A stretch of 41,492 nucleotides of DNA from Gammaproteobacteria bacterium (GTDB lineage Bacteria; Pseudomonadota; Gammaproteobacteria; Thiohalobacterales; Thiohalobacteraceae), in the NCBI GenBank assembly GCA_016218375.1, contig JACREG010000102.1:1-41492 (forward strand). The letters are read 5' to 3'. The position numbers were made by a program, and so were the translations under genes. The first letter of the stretch is position 1. Every line of letters starts with the position of its first letter. The notes under the pieces were generated by a model, which saw only the letters and a list, made by a program, of their open reading frames with translations, was not told where the DNA came from and made no database searches. Of the stretch, positions 20,210-28,082 are shown piece after piece.

Positions 20210-20983
20210 ATGCGCGTCATCAGTTTCAATGCCAACGGTATCCGTTCGGCGGCCCGCAAGGGTTTCTTCGATTGGCTGCCCCATCAGCGGGCCGATTTCG
20301 TCTGCATCCAGGAGACCAAGGCGCAGGAGCCGCAGCTCACCGAGCCGCTGTATCACCCGCGCGGTTTTCATTGCTACTACCACGATGCCGAGAAGAAGGG
20401 TTACAGCGGCGTGGCGCTCTACAGTCGTGTGCAACCGGACCGCGTCATCATCGGCCTGGACTGGCCGGAGTTCGAAGCCGAAGGGCGCTACCTGGAAGTG
20501 CAGGTCGGCAAGCTTAGCGTGGTGTCGCTGTATCTGCCGTCGGGTTCGTCCAGCGAATTGCGTCAGCAGGTGAAGTTCGAGGTGATGGATCGCTTTATGC
20601 CACATCTGCGCGGCCTGCGCCGCAAGCAACGCGAATACATTATTTGCGGCGACTGGAACATTGCGCACAAGGAAATCGATCTGAAAAATTGGCGTTCCAA
20701 TCAGAAGAACTCCGGTTTCCTGCCCGAGGAACGCGCCTGGATGGACGAACTCTTCGGCACGTCGGGTTTCGTCGATGCCTTCCGTGTCGTCGACGAGCGG
20801 CCAGAGCAATACACCTGGTGGTCCAACCGCGGCCAAGCCAGGGCGAAGAACATCGGTTGGCGCATCGATTATCAAGTCGTCACGCCGGGGCTGCGCGAAG
20901 CAGTGCAAGCGGCGCGCATCTACACGGACGAACGTTTCTCCGATCACGCGCCGTTGGTCATGGATTATGGTTGGGAGTTGTAA
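20210..20983 (+). CDS. xthA: Exodeoxyribonuclease III family nuclease
   Basis: A 257-residue Mg2+-dependent endonuclease/exonuclease of the ExoIII/AP endonuclease family, acting in base excision repair on abasic sites. Catalytic residues are present: Asn7 (ISFNANGIR), Glu35 (CIQETKAQ), Tyr108 (LYLPSG), Asp148 and Asn150 (CGDWNIAHKEIDLKNW), Asp220 (WRIDYQ) and the Asp245-His246 pair (SDHAPLVMDY). The gene is divergent from pyrE, the place of crc in Pseudomonas, but unlike Crc it keeps the active site, so a nuclease function is expected. The ATG start fits the family; the upstream region is taken up by the compound inverted repeat. Confidence 0.93.
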   Translation: MRVISFNANGIRSAARKGFFDWLPHQRADFVCIQETKAQEPQLTEPLYHPRGFHCYYHDAEKKGYSGVALYSRVQPDRVIIGLDWPEFEAEGRYLEVQVGKLSVVSLYLPSGSSSELRQQVKFEVMDRFMPHLRGLRRKQREYIICGDWNIAHKEIDLKNWRSNQKNSGFLPEERAWMDELFGTSGFVDAFRVVDERPEQYTWWSNRGQARAKNIGWRIDYQVVTPGLREAVQAARIYTDERFSDHAPLVMDYGWEL

Positions 20984-20988
20984 CGCCG

Positions 20989-21675
20989 ATGCTGAGCGAC
21001 ATCGGTTTTCTGTCCGCGCTGCTGGTCGGCTTTTTCGGCGGCGTGCATTGCGTGGGCATGTGCGGCGGCATTGTCGGCGCACTGACCTTCGGCTTGCCGG
21101 AACAGGTGCGCGCTCGACCCGCCGGTGCGTGGCCGTTTCATATCGCCTACAACCTTGGCCGTATCGCCAGTTACACGCTCGCCGGCGCACTGGCCGGCGG
21201 GCTCGGCGCCGGTTTGTTGCAGTTGACGGAGTTGCGCCAGGCGCAACAGGTATTGCAGATCTTCGCCGCGCTGTTCATGGCCGCATTGGGCCTGTATCTG
21301 GGCGGCTGGTGGTCGGGGTTGCTGTATGTCGAACGGCTGGGCGGAAGTGTCTGGCGACGCATCGAACCCTTGGGCCGCGGTCTGTTGCCCGTCGCGACAC
21401 CACTGCATGCTTTTGCGCTCGGACTCGTGTGGGGCTGGTTGCCCTGCGGCCTGGTCTACAGCGTGTTGATCTGGGCGCTGACCGCCGGCAGTGCGTTACA
21501 CGGCGCGCAACTCATGTTCACTTTCGGCCTCGGCACCTTGCCGAATCTGCTGTTGATGGGCGCACTCGCGGCGAAACTCGGCAGCTTCGTGCGCCAGCCC
21601 TGGCCGCGGCGCGTGGCCGGCGGCCTGGTACTGGTATTCGCGGCGGTGTTGCTGACGCGCGCGCTCAGTGGGTGA
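20989..21675 (+). CDS. DsbD/SafE-like membrane protein (sulfite exporter TauE/SafE family)
   Basis: A 228-residue membrane protein with about six helices and the signature GGVHCVGMCGG near the N-terminus (residues ~16-26), plus WGWLPCGLVYS in the second half. The paired Cys/Pro motifs at the start of each three-helix repeat are those of the DsbD_2/SafE-like family, often encoded near cytochrome oxidase assembly genes, where electron or copper handling is suspected. No ccoNOP genes are seen here. It starts five bases after the ExoIII stop, so the two may be co-transcribed. The last 11 bases overlap the convergent DUF4426 gene. Confidence 0.85.
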   Translation: MLSDIGFLSALLVGFFGGVHCVGMCGGIVGALTFGLPEQVRARPAGAWPFHIAYNLGRIASYTLAGALAGGLGAGLLQLTELRQAQQVLQIFAALFMAALGLYLGGWWSGLLYVERLGGSVWRRIEPLGRGLLPVATPLHAFALGLVWGWLPCGLVYSVLIWALTAGSALHGAQLMFTFGLGTLPNLLLMGALAAKLGSFVRQPWPRRVAGGLVLVFAAVLLTRALSG

Positions 21676-22117
21676 AGAACTGCTGGCGGAACTGCACTTG
21701 GTAAGCGGTTTTCTCGCCCTCGGGGCGCACGTCCAGTTTGAAGGTGAGGATTTCTTCGTTGCCGACGTCGAAGTCGGCGATGTAGTAGATGGCATTGGGT
21801 TCACGGATCTCGCGCAGGTTGAGCGTGCGCTGTTGGCCGTTCAGGGTGGTGGCCATGCCGGTGACGGTCGCTGTGACCGGTTGGCCGGTGGCGCCCAGCA
21901 CCTTGCGCAACACCACGATGTTCAGCATCGCGTGGCTGCCGCTGCGTTTGATGTTGTATTCGGTGGCGACTTTGGGTTGCAGCAGATCGGTGGTCAGGGC
22001 GTTGAAATGGACGACGTAGTCGCCGAAGTCCTGGGAATTCTCCGCGCGGGCGGATGCGGCGATGAGGCACAGGCAGGCCAAGCCGAACAGGTGCAGCAGT
22101 TTATTGGTATGTCGCAT
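21665..22117 (-). CDS. DUF4426 exported protein
   Basis: A 150-residue periplasmic protein with a signal peptide (LLHLFGLACLCLIAASARAE, cleavage after ARA) and a DUF4426 domain: FGDYVVHFNALTTDLLQP, NIVVLRK, LREIREPNAIYYIADFDV and the ending YQVQFRQQFFTH. The family is widespread in gammaproteobacteria and has no known function. The ATG at 22117 is chosen because it begins the signal peptide and follows AGGAGAGGA; the frame is open for hundreds of codons upstream only as an antisense shadow of the dynamin gene region. It overlaps the convergent DsbD/SafE-like gene by 11 bases. Confidence 0.88.
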   Translation of the reverse strand: MRHTNKLLHLFGLACLCLIAASARAENSQDFGDYVVHFNALTTDLLQPKVATEYNIKRSGSHAMLNIVVLRKVLGATGQPVTATVTGMATTLNGQQRTLNLREIREPNAIYYIADFDVGNEEILTFKLDVRPEGEKTAYQVQFRQQFFTH

Positions 22118-22215
22118 GACGGTCCTCTCCTGGTGGGTCGGTAATGAAACTATAGACCAACCGGCGACCGTCAAGGGCGCGGCTGCGGGGTATTCCGGAG
22201 GGGGCGGTCGAAGGT

Positions 22216-22260
22216 CCGTAGGTTGGGGTGAGGCGCCATGCGCCGAACCCCAACCTACGG
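22216..22260. repeat. Palindromic hairpin element
   Basis: CCGTAGGTTGGGGT (22216-22229) pairs perfectly with 22247-22260, and inside the loop GGCGC (22232-22236) pairs with GCGCC (22240-22244) around CAT. The whole 45-base unit folds into one nearly continuous stem. Units built on TAGGTTGGGG/CCCCAACCTA are commonly seen as dispersed intergenic repeats in bacteria. There is no T-tract, so it is not an ordinary terminator, though it lies between two minus-strand genes. Confidence 0.8.
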
Positions 22261-22284
22261 GCTGTAGGTGGATGTGCGAATCGG

Positions 22285-24264
22285 CTAGCCGGCAACGGCC
22301 AAGGGCGCGGCCGTCTCGTCGACCATATCCGGTAAGGGGCGCTGCAACGTGTCGCGCAGGCGGGACAGGGTTTCGAGTTCCCGGCGCAGTTCGCCGCGCG
22401 AGCCTTCGAGTTCGTTGATCTTGCCTTCCAGCGTGTCGCGCGATTCGCTGATGCGGCGCAGCGTATCCAGGCGTTTCTCCATGACGCGCTTGTGATCCTT
22501 GATCTGTTGCACCAGCGGATTCATGACTTCCTTCAGCCAAGCATCCGCTTCCTGGTTGGCGCGGAAGAACACGCTGCGCGCCTGACTGACCAGCGAGACG
22601 AAGAATTTCTTGATCAAGAGACTCTGCTCGATCATCGCCGTCACCGGGCTGTTGCGGAAGGCGTCGGCCTCTTCCAGCAGGCGATGCAATTCCATGTTGT
22701 ACTGGTCGACCGAAAACACCTTGGGCGTGACCGCGGGCAGGCCATGCTCCTCGTGGAATTTTCGATAAGTGGCGCGGATCAGCGTGCGTGTCTGTTCGGC
22801 ATGCATCGCGACCTGGTCCATGGTCTCGCGGGCGCCGTCGAAGAACGATTGCATGGCCTTCTTCAGGCCGTGCGTGGTCCAGGCGCCGGTCATGTCGTTG
22901 CGGGTCTTGTTGATAATGGTGTCGAAGGCGTCCAGGCTGAGCGCTTCCTGCATGGTCTTGGCCTGGCTTTGCAGCACGCGGCGGCTGGACTGGAAGCCTT
23001 CCACGTTGCGCAAATAGGTGGCCTGTTCCTCGCGCGACTTTTTCATCAGATGTTGGATCACGTCGGCATTCTTGCCGCGCAAGGCGCGCAGATTTTCCAA
23101 TTCTTTGGACGTTTGCTGCAAACGGCCGTCGAGCAGCGTGTAGGTTTCCTCCAGCAGGCCGCCGACTTCGCGCAGGATGTGATCGCGCAGCACTTCGAGC
23201 TTGTTGGGCAGCACTTCGTCGGAGAGGAAGTCCTCCAGGCTTTGCAAGCGGCTGCGTTCCAGCAAGGCTTCGTCGTTGCGGACTTTGCCGACCAGACCCT
23301 TTTGCGCCGAAACCGGAAACACCTGTTTGCCATCGATGCCGAGCAGCTCGGCCACTTTGCGGCGTTGCGATTCGATGCTGGCGTTGATCGCGTTGTTGTC
23401 CTTGAGATCGTCCCACAAGGTATCGATTTTGTTCAGCGCGACGGCCAGGTGTTTGGTGTGCTGGCTGGTGTTTTTACGGTGAACGTGGTGTTCCCACATA
23501 TCCAGATCGGAGCGGGTCACGCCGGTGTCGGCGGCGAGCACGAACAGCACGGCCTGCGCGGCCGGCAGCATGTTCACGGTCAGTTCCGGTTCGTTGCCCA
23601 GCGCATTGAGACCGGGCGTGTCCAGGATCACCAGGCCTTGTTGCAGCAAGGGATGCGGGAAGCTGATCAGCGCATGCCGCCACATCGGGATCTCGACTTG
23701 TTCCGGCAGCTCGCCGGTCTTTTTGAATTGCGCATCCTGGGATTCGTCGTACAAACCCAGGGCGCGGGCGATTTTCAGCGGCACCAGTTTGGTCTTGACC
23801 ACTTCGCGCAAGGCTTCGGCCATCTGCTCCGGCGAGTCGGTGTCCAACGGCATGGATACCCACTGCAAGGGGTCGGTCTTGTAATCGCCGATGGAGCGCT
23901 CTTCGCGGCGGGTCTCGATGGGCAACAGGCGCAGATAGGCTTGTTTGGATTCGCGGTCGTAGAACAATTCGCTCGGGCACATGGTGGTGCGCCCGGCCTC
24001 GGACGGCAGCAGGCGCCGACCGTAGTTGGCAAAGAAGATGGCGTTGATGAGTTCGGTCTTGCCGCGCGAGAACTCGGCGACGAAGGCCAGCGTGAGACGA
24101 TCCTTGCGCAGTGCTTCCAGCGTCTCGTAGATGCGCAGATCGTTTTCGCTTTCATTCAGCTCGCGGGCGTCGAGCCACTGCTGGAAGTCTTCCAGGGTCT
24201 GCAACACGTCCGCTTTCCATGCGTCGTAGGCGCGCATGCGCAGACTGAACTGATCCTGAGCCAT
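22285..24264 (-). CDS. Dynamin-like large GTPase
   Basis: A 659-residue bacterial dynamin-family protein. The GTPase domain (~45-330) has a P-loop variant AEFSRGKT (63-70) with Ala in place of the first Gly, Thr93/Thr94 as likely G2, DTPG at 215-218 (G3) and NKID at 278-281 (G4). Residues ~330-600 are mostly helical, with long amphipathic stretches and a hydrophobic segment (SLLIKKFFVSLVSQARSVFF) around 550 that could touch membrane. Residues ~600-645 form a coiled coil. By family it would bind or remodel membrane in a GTP-dependent way. The start at 24264 follows GAGGAT by eight bases and matches family N-termini. It is a stand-alone gene; no partner dynamin is adjacent. Confidence 0.87.
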   Translation of the reverse strand: MAQDQFSLRMRAYDAWKADVLQTLEDFQQWLDARELNESENDLRIYETLEALRKDRLTLAFVAEFSRGKTELINAIFFANYGRRLLPSEAGRTTMCPSELFYDRESKQAYLRLLPIETRREERSIGDYKTDPLQWVSMPLDTDSPEQMAEALREVVKTKLVPLKIARALGLYDESQDAQFKKTGELPEQVEIPMWRHALISFPHPLLQQGLVILDTPGLNALGNEPELTVNMLPAAQAVLFVLAADTGVTRSDLDMWEHHVHRKNTSQHTKHLAVALNKIDTLWDDLKDNNAINASIESQRRKVAELLGIDGKQVFPVSAQKGLVGKVRNDEALLERSRLQSLEDFLSDEVLPNKLEVLRDHILREVGGLLEETYTLLDGRLQQTSKELENLRALRGKNADVIQHLMKKSREEQATYLRNVEGFQSSRRVLQSQAKTMQEALSLDAFDTIINKTRNDMTGAWTTHGLKKAMQSFFDGARETMDQVAMHAEQTRTLIRATYRKFHEEHGLPAVTPKVFSVDQYNMELHRLLEEADAFRNSPVTAMIEQSLLIKKFFVSLVSQARSVFFRANQEADAWLKEVMNPLVQQIKDHKRVMEKRLDTLRRISESRDTLEGKINELEGSRGELRRELETLSRLRDTLQRPLPDMVDETAAPLAVAG

Positions 24265-24388
24265 TCGTTCGATCCTCGTTATTCGGGGGGTGGCGGCCAT
24301 CACGGGCCGCATTTGGCCACACCCGGCTAGCGACCGTGAGACGGAATTCTTGAGTTCATTTAACAGTGGCTTAGGAGTGTGAGGCGGT

Positions 24389-24721
24389 TCACGGAACGGG
24401 GCGTGACGGCAGTGGCGGCGGCAGGGTCCGGGGGGCGCGGATGCGCAGCCGCTTGTCCCGGCCGCTGGTTCCGGCGAGGAGCTCCACGGCACTGATGGGC
24501 ACGCCGCAGATCGTGGCCAGAAAGCGGATCAGATGGGCATTGGCCTTGCCGTCGACCGGCGGGGCGGTGATGCGGATTTTGAGGCGGTCGCCGTGCGCAC
24601 CGACGATTTCGTCCTGACGCGCCCGCGGTTGGAGGTGTACGGCCAGGATCAGATCGGCGCCGTCCCAGTGATACCAGCGGAGTTCCGGCGCGTTCACGCG
24701 AGGCTCAGGCGGCCAGCGCAC
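24389..24721 (-). CDS. yggU: DUF167 (YggU) family protein
   Basis: A 110-residue protein of the DUF167/YggU family: ADLILAVHLQPRARQDEIVG, the core GDRLKIRITAPPVDGKANAH, LIRFLATICGV and the GRDKRLRI strand. The function is unknown; the fold is small alpha/beta. The first available start is GTG at 24721, overlapping the yggT stop by 17 bases; a second GTG at 24697 would shorten it by eight residues, and neither has a clear ribosome-binding site. It is the last gene of the yggS-proC-yggT-yggU run conserved across gammaproteobacteria. The C-terminal Pro-rich tail (~100-110) is unusual for the family. Confidence 0.9.
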   Translation of the reverse strand: MRWPPEPRVNAPELRWYHWDGADLILAVHLQPRARQDEIVGAHGDRLKIRITAPPVDGKANAHLIRFLATICGVPISAVELLAGTSGRDKRLRIRAPRTLPPPLPSRPVP

Positions 24722-25271
24722 CCAACAGCGGGACGATCAGCCGGCGCAGCACTTCCAGCACCAGTACGGCCAACAGTGGCGACAAGTCCATGCCGCCGAT
24801 GGGCGGCAACAGCCGGCGCACCGGCCGCAGCACCGGTTCGGTGAGTGAATGCAGCAGGTTCACCGCCGGGTTGTAGGTGCCGGGATTGATCCAACTGAGC
24901 AGCGCCTGGATGACAATGCTGTAGATAAACACCTTGAAGGCGAGATCGGTCAGTTCCGCCAGGCTGATGAAGATCAGCGCTTGAATGCCGATGCCACCGC
25001 CGCGCAGCAACAGGATCAGCGCGATGGCGAGCATCTGCACCGCCAACATCAGCAGCACCGAGGCCATGTCGATGCCGCCCATCGGCGGGATCACCCGGCG
25101 CAGCGGCACCAGCAGCGGATTGGTCGCCTTGACCAGAAACTGGCTGACCGGGTTGTAGAAATCCGCGCGTACCCAGGCCAGCAGGAAGCGCAGCATCAGC
25201 ACCAGCACATACAGACTGAACAGGGTGCTGATGAGGAACTCGACGGGACTGGTGAAGTAGCCGGGGCCCAT
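24705..25271 (-). CDS. yggT: YggT family membrane protein
   Basis: A 188-residue inner membrane protein made of two YGGT repeats. Each repeat has a helix followed by the motif W(V/I)xxxxYNP...NPLL/EPVLRP(L/V)RR(V/L)(I/L)PPxGGxD, at about residues 33-70 and 125-165, with further helices between. Family members are linked to osmotic stress tolerance and cell envelope or division site functions in some bacteria and plastids, without an agreed mechanism. The gene starts three bases after the proC stop and overlaps yggU, so all are expected to be on one transcript. Confidence 0.94.
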   Translation of the reverse strand: MGPGYFTSPVEFLISTLFSLYVLVLMLRFLLAWVRADFYNPVSQFLVKATNPLLVPLRRVIPPMGGIDMASVLLMLAVQMLAIALILLLRGGGIGIQALIFISLAELTDLAFKVFIYSIVIQALLSWINPGTYNPAVNLLHSLTEPVLRPVRRLLPPIGGMDLSPLLAVLVLEVLRRLIVPLLGALAA

Positions 25272-25274
25272 GGA

Positions 25275-26099
25275 TCAGTTCCCTAGTTGGTCGGCGAGTT
25301 CGCGCGAGCGGTCGCGCGCGGCGGCCAATGCGCGCGCGATCAGTTCGCGCAGCCCGCCGTCGTCCAATACCTGCAAGGCGCGTTCGGTGGTGCCGCCCGG
25401 CGAGGTGACGCGCTGGCGCAGCGTGGCGGCATCTTCGTCGCTTTCCAGCGTCATCTTGGCCGCGCCGAAGGCGGTTTGCAGCGTCAGTAGGCGCGCCGTC
25501 TGTTCCGGCAGCCCGAGCTGCACGCCCGCGGCTTGCAGCGCTTCCATGATGAGAAAGAAATACGCCGGACCGCTGCCGGACAAGGCCGTGACCGCGTCCA
25601 TCAATTGTTCGTCGTCCAGCCACAGGGTCAGGCCGACGGCGCGCAGGATGTTTTCCGCCAGATCGCGTTGCGTGTCGCCGACGCGCGCATTGGCGAACAG
25701 CGCCGTCGCGCCGCTCTGCACCAGCGCCGGCGTATTCGGCATGCAGCGCACAATGGCGTTGTTATCGCCGAGCCAGCGATCCAGATCGGCGCTGCGGATA
25801 CCGGCGGCGATGCTGATGACCAACGGGCGGCGTGCCTGCACGGCGGCAGCGATGTCGCCGGCGACCGTGCGCATCGCCTGCGGCTTCACCGCCAGGACGA
25901 TCACATCCGCTTGGCCGGCGGCCGCGCCGTTGTCGCTGCCGGTCGCCACGCCGAAACGTTCGGCCAAGTGCGTCAGCGGCTCGGGATTGGTGTCGGTGAC
26001 ATGGATGCGGTCGGTGGGCCAACCGTCGGCGATGAGTCCGCCGATCAGGCTGTGTGCCATATTGCCGCCGCCGATAAAACTGATGCTGGGGTTTGTCAT
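25275..26099 (-). CDS. proC: Pyrroline-5-carboxylate reductase
   Basis: A 274-residue enzyme catalysing the last step of proline biosynthesis, reducing 1-pyrroline-5-carboxylate with NAD(P)H. The Rossmann motif is FIGGGNMAHSLIGGL (residues ~9-23), followed by VILAVKPQ and the C-terminal dimerisation domain with ALSGSGPAYFFLIMEAL and the family signature VTSPGGTTERALQVLDDGG. Length equals typical bacterial ProC. It lies between yggS (42 bases upstream) and yggT (3 bases downstream) on the minus strand, the standard pilT-yggS-proC-yggT neighbourhood. Confidence 0.97.
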   Translation of the reverse strand: MTNPSISFIGGGNMAHSLIGGLIADGWPTDRIHVTDTNPEPLTHLAERFGVATGSDNGAAAGQADVIVLAVKPQAMRTVAGDIAAAVQARRPLVISIAAGIRSADLDRWLGDNNAIVRCMPNTPALVQSGATALFANARVGDTQRDLAENILRAVGLTLWLDDEQLMDAVTALSGSGPAYFFLIMEALQAAGVQLGLPEQTARLLTLQTAFGAAKMTLESDEDAATLRQRVTSPGGTTERALQVLDDGGLRELIARALAAARDRSRELADQLGN

Positions 26100-26141
26100 G
26101 GGCCTATTCTCGCCGTAAACCGCGTATCACGCAAAACTCTT

Positions 26142-26834
26142 CTACCCGCGCGCGCCGAAGATCGCGCTGCCGATGCGCACGATCGTCGCGCCCTCGGCAA
26201 TCGCCGCTTCCAGATCGTCGGACATGCCCATGGATAAGGTGTCGAGTGTCAGGCCGTGCGCATTCAAGTCTTCGAGGGCTTCGCGCAGGCGACGGAAGGC
26301 GGCGCGCTGGGTGTCGACATCGTTGTTGGGGGCGGGGATGGCCATCAACCCGCGCAGGCGCACGCGGGGCAGTGCGGCGACGGCGTGCGCGAGCACATCC
26401 AGTTTATTCGGGCTCACCCCGGATTTGCTCGTTTCGCCACTGATATTCACCTGAATACAGACATTCAGCGGTGGCAACCCGGTGGGGCGTTGGTCGCTCA
26501 GGCGTTGCGCCAGCTTCAGCCGGTCGACGCTGTGCACCCAGGAAAAGTGCTCGGCAATGCCGCGGGTCTTGTTGGATTGCAGCGGACCTATGAAGTGCCA
26601 TTCCGGGGCCGGGTCGGTGAGCGCGGCGATCTTGGGTAAGGCCTCGTTCAGATAAGACTCGCCGAAGCAGTCCTGGCCGGCGGACTGGGCGGCGCGCAGA
26701 CCCTCCACCGGGAAGGTCTTGCCGACCGCCAGCAACCGGACGCCGGCCGGGTTGCGTCCGCAGGCCTGCGCGGCCGCCACGATGCGCGCCCGTATGGCCC
26801 GCAACTGTGCGGCGATGTGCTGTTGGCGGCTCAT
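26142..26834 (-). CDS. yggS: PLP homeostasis protein, YggS family
   Basis: A 230-residue single-domain TIM-barrel protein of the YggS/PLPHP family, which binds pyridoxal 5'-phosphate without known catalytic activity and keeps vitamin B6 and amino acid pools balanced. The PLP lysine is Lys39 in LLAVGKTFP. Other marks are GQDCFGESYLNEALPK, WHFIGPLQSNKTR, the CIQVNISGETSKSG strand and the phosphate-binding SMGMSDDLEAAI...TIVRIGSAIFG. The ATG at 26834 matches family length; the frame continues 25 codons upstream without support. It is divergent from pilT with ~170 bases between. Confidence 0.96.
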   Translation of the reverse strand: MSRQQHIAAQLRAIRARIVAAAQACGRNPAGVRLLAVGKTFPVEGLRAAQSAGQDCFGESYLNEALPKIAALTDPAPEWHFIGPLQSNKTRGIAEHFSWVHSVDRLKLAQRLSDQRPTGLPPLNVCIQVNISGETSKSGVSPNKLDVLAHAVAALPRVRLRGLMAIPAPNNDVDTQRAAFRRLREALEDLNAHGLTLDTLSMGMSDDLEAAIAEGATIVRIGSAIFGARG

Positions 26835-27006
26835 GTGTATGTCTATACTTTGCGCTGAGTTGGGCGTGGGTATCGCGCACTTTACGACGAAATCCACTTT
26901 TCGGGTCAAGGGACAGGTACCGCTGACGCTATTTAGGGAACCCGCCTGTCCAGAGTGGCCAGTCGGGCCGTCAGGGTCAAGAACAACTGAAGTTCAGGGG
27001 ATACGA

Positions 27007-28044
27007 ATGGACATCGCAGAGCTGCTCGCCTTCGGCGTTAAGAACAACGCCTCCGACTTACACCTGTCCGCCGGCCTGCCGCCGATGATCCGCGTGGATG
27101 GCGACATCCGCCGCATCAACGTGCCGGCGCTGGACCACAAGTCCGTGCATGCGCTGGTCTACGACATCATGAACGACAAGCAGCGCAAGGACTACGAAGA
27201 ATTCCTGGAGACCGACTTCTCCTTCGAGATCCCCAATCTGGCGCGCTTCCGCGTCAACGCCTTCAACCACAACCGCGGCGCCGGTGCGGTGTTCCGTACC
27301 ATTCCGTCCAAGATCATGAGTCTGGAGGATCTGAAGTGCCCGTCCGTGTTCAAGGAAATCGCCGATCAACCGCGCGGCATTGTGCTGGTGACCGGCCCGA
27401 CCGGTTCCGGCAAGTCGACCACGCTGGCGGCGATGATGAATCACGTCAACGAATCGCGCTTCGAGCTCATCCTCACCATCGAAGACCCGATCGAGTTCGT
27501 CCACGAATCCAAGAAATGTCTCATCAACCAGCGCGAGGTACACCGCGACACGCTGGGTTTCTCCGAGGCGCTGCGCTCGGCGCTGCGCGAAGACCCTGAC
27601 ATCATCCTGGTCGGCGAAATGCGCGACCTGGAAACCATTCGCCTGGCGCTGACCGCGGCCGAGACCGGCCACTTGGTGTTCGGAACCCTGCATACCAGCT
27701 CTGCCGCCAAGACCATCGACCGTATCATCGACGTGTTCCCGGCCGCCGAGAAATCCATGGTGCGTTCGATGCTGTCGGAATCGCTGCGCGCGGTGATCTC
27801 GCAGTCGCTGCTGAAGAAGGTCGGCGGCGGCCGTATCGCGGCGCACGAAATCATGATCGGCACGCCCGCCATCCGCAACCTGATCCGCGAGGACAAGGTC
27901 GCGCAGATGTATTCGTCCATTCAGACCGGTCAGCAATACGGCATGCAGACCCTCGACCAGAATCTGCAAGAGATCGTGCAAAAGGGCATCGTCACCAAGG
28001 CCGATGCGCGCAGCAAGGCGGCCAACAAGGATATATTCCGCTAG
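27007..28044 (+). CDS. pilT: Type IV pilus retraction ATPase PilT
   Basis: A 345-residue hexameric ATPase that depolymerises type IVa pili and so powers twitching. The N-terminal PAS-like domain (MDIAELLAFGVKNNASDLHL) is followed by the RecA-like core with Walker A GPTGSGKST (130-138), Asp-box TIEDPIEFVH, Walker B LVGEMRDLET and His box GTLHTSSAAKT. The retraction-specific AIRNLIRE motif is at 288-295. The ATG at 27007 follows AGGGGA and reproduces the exact N-terminus of known PilT. pilU starts 38 bases after the stop; the pilus assembly genes themselves are elsewhere. Confidence 0.98.
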   Translation: MDIAELLAFGVKNNASDLHLSAGLPPMIRVDGDIRRINVPALDHKSVHALVYDIMNDKQRKDYEEFLETDFSFEIPNLARFRVNAFNHNRGAGAVFRTIPSKIMSLEDLKCPSVFKEIADQPRGIVLVTGPTGSGKSTTLAAMMNHVNESRFELILTIEDPIEFVHESKKCLINQREVHRDTLGFSEALRSALREDPDIILVGEMRDLETIRLALTAAETGHLVFGTLHTSSAAKTIDRIIDVFPAAEKSMVRSMLSESLRAVISQSLLKKVGGGRIAAHEIMIGTPAIRNLIREDKVAQMYSSIQTGQQYGMQTLDQNLQEIVQKGIVTKADARSKAANKDIFR

Positions 28045-28082
28045 ACTGTAAATCCCGATGGATTCAGATGAGGGATAGCGCC

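Noticed and set aside
22492-24330. A 612-codon open frame on the plus strand
   Set aside because: It is the antisense shadow of the dynamin-like GTPase, whose GTP-binding motifs fix the real strand.
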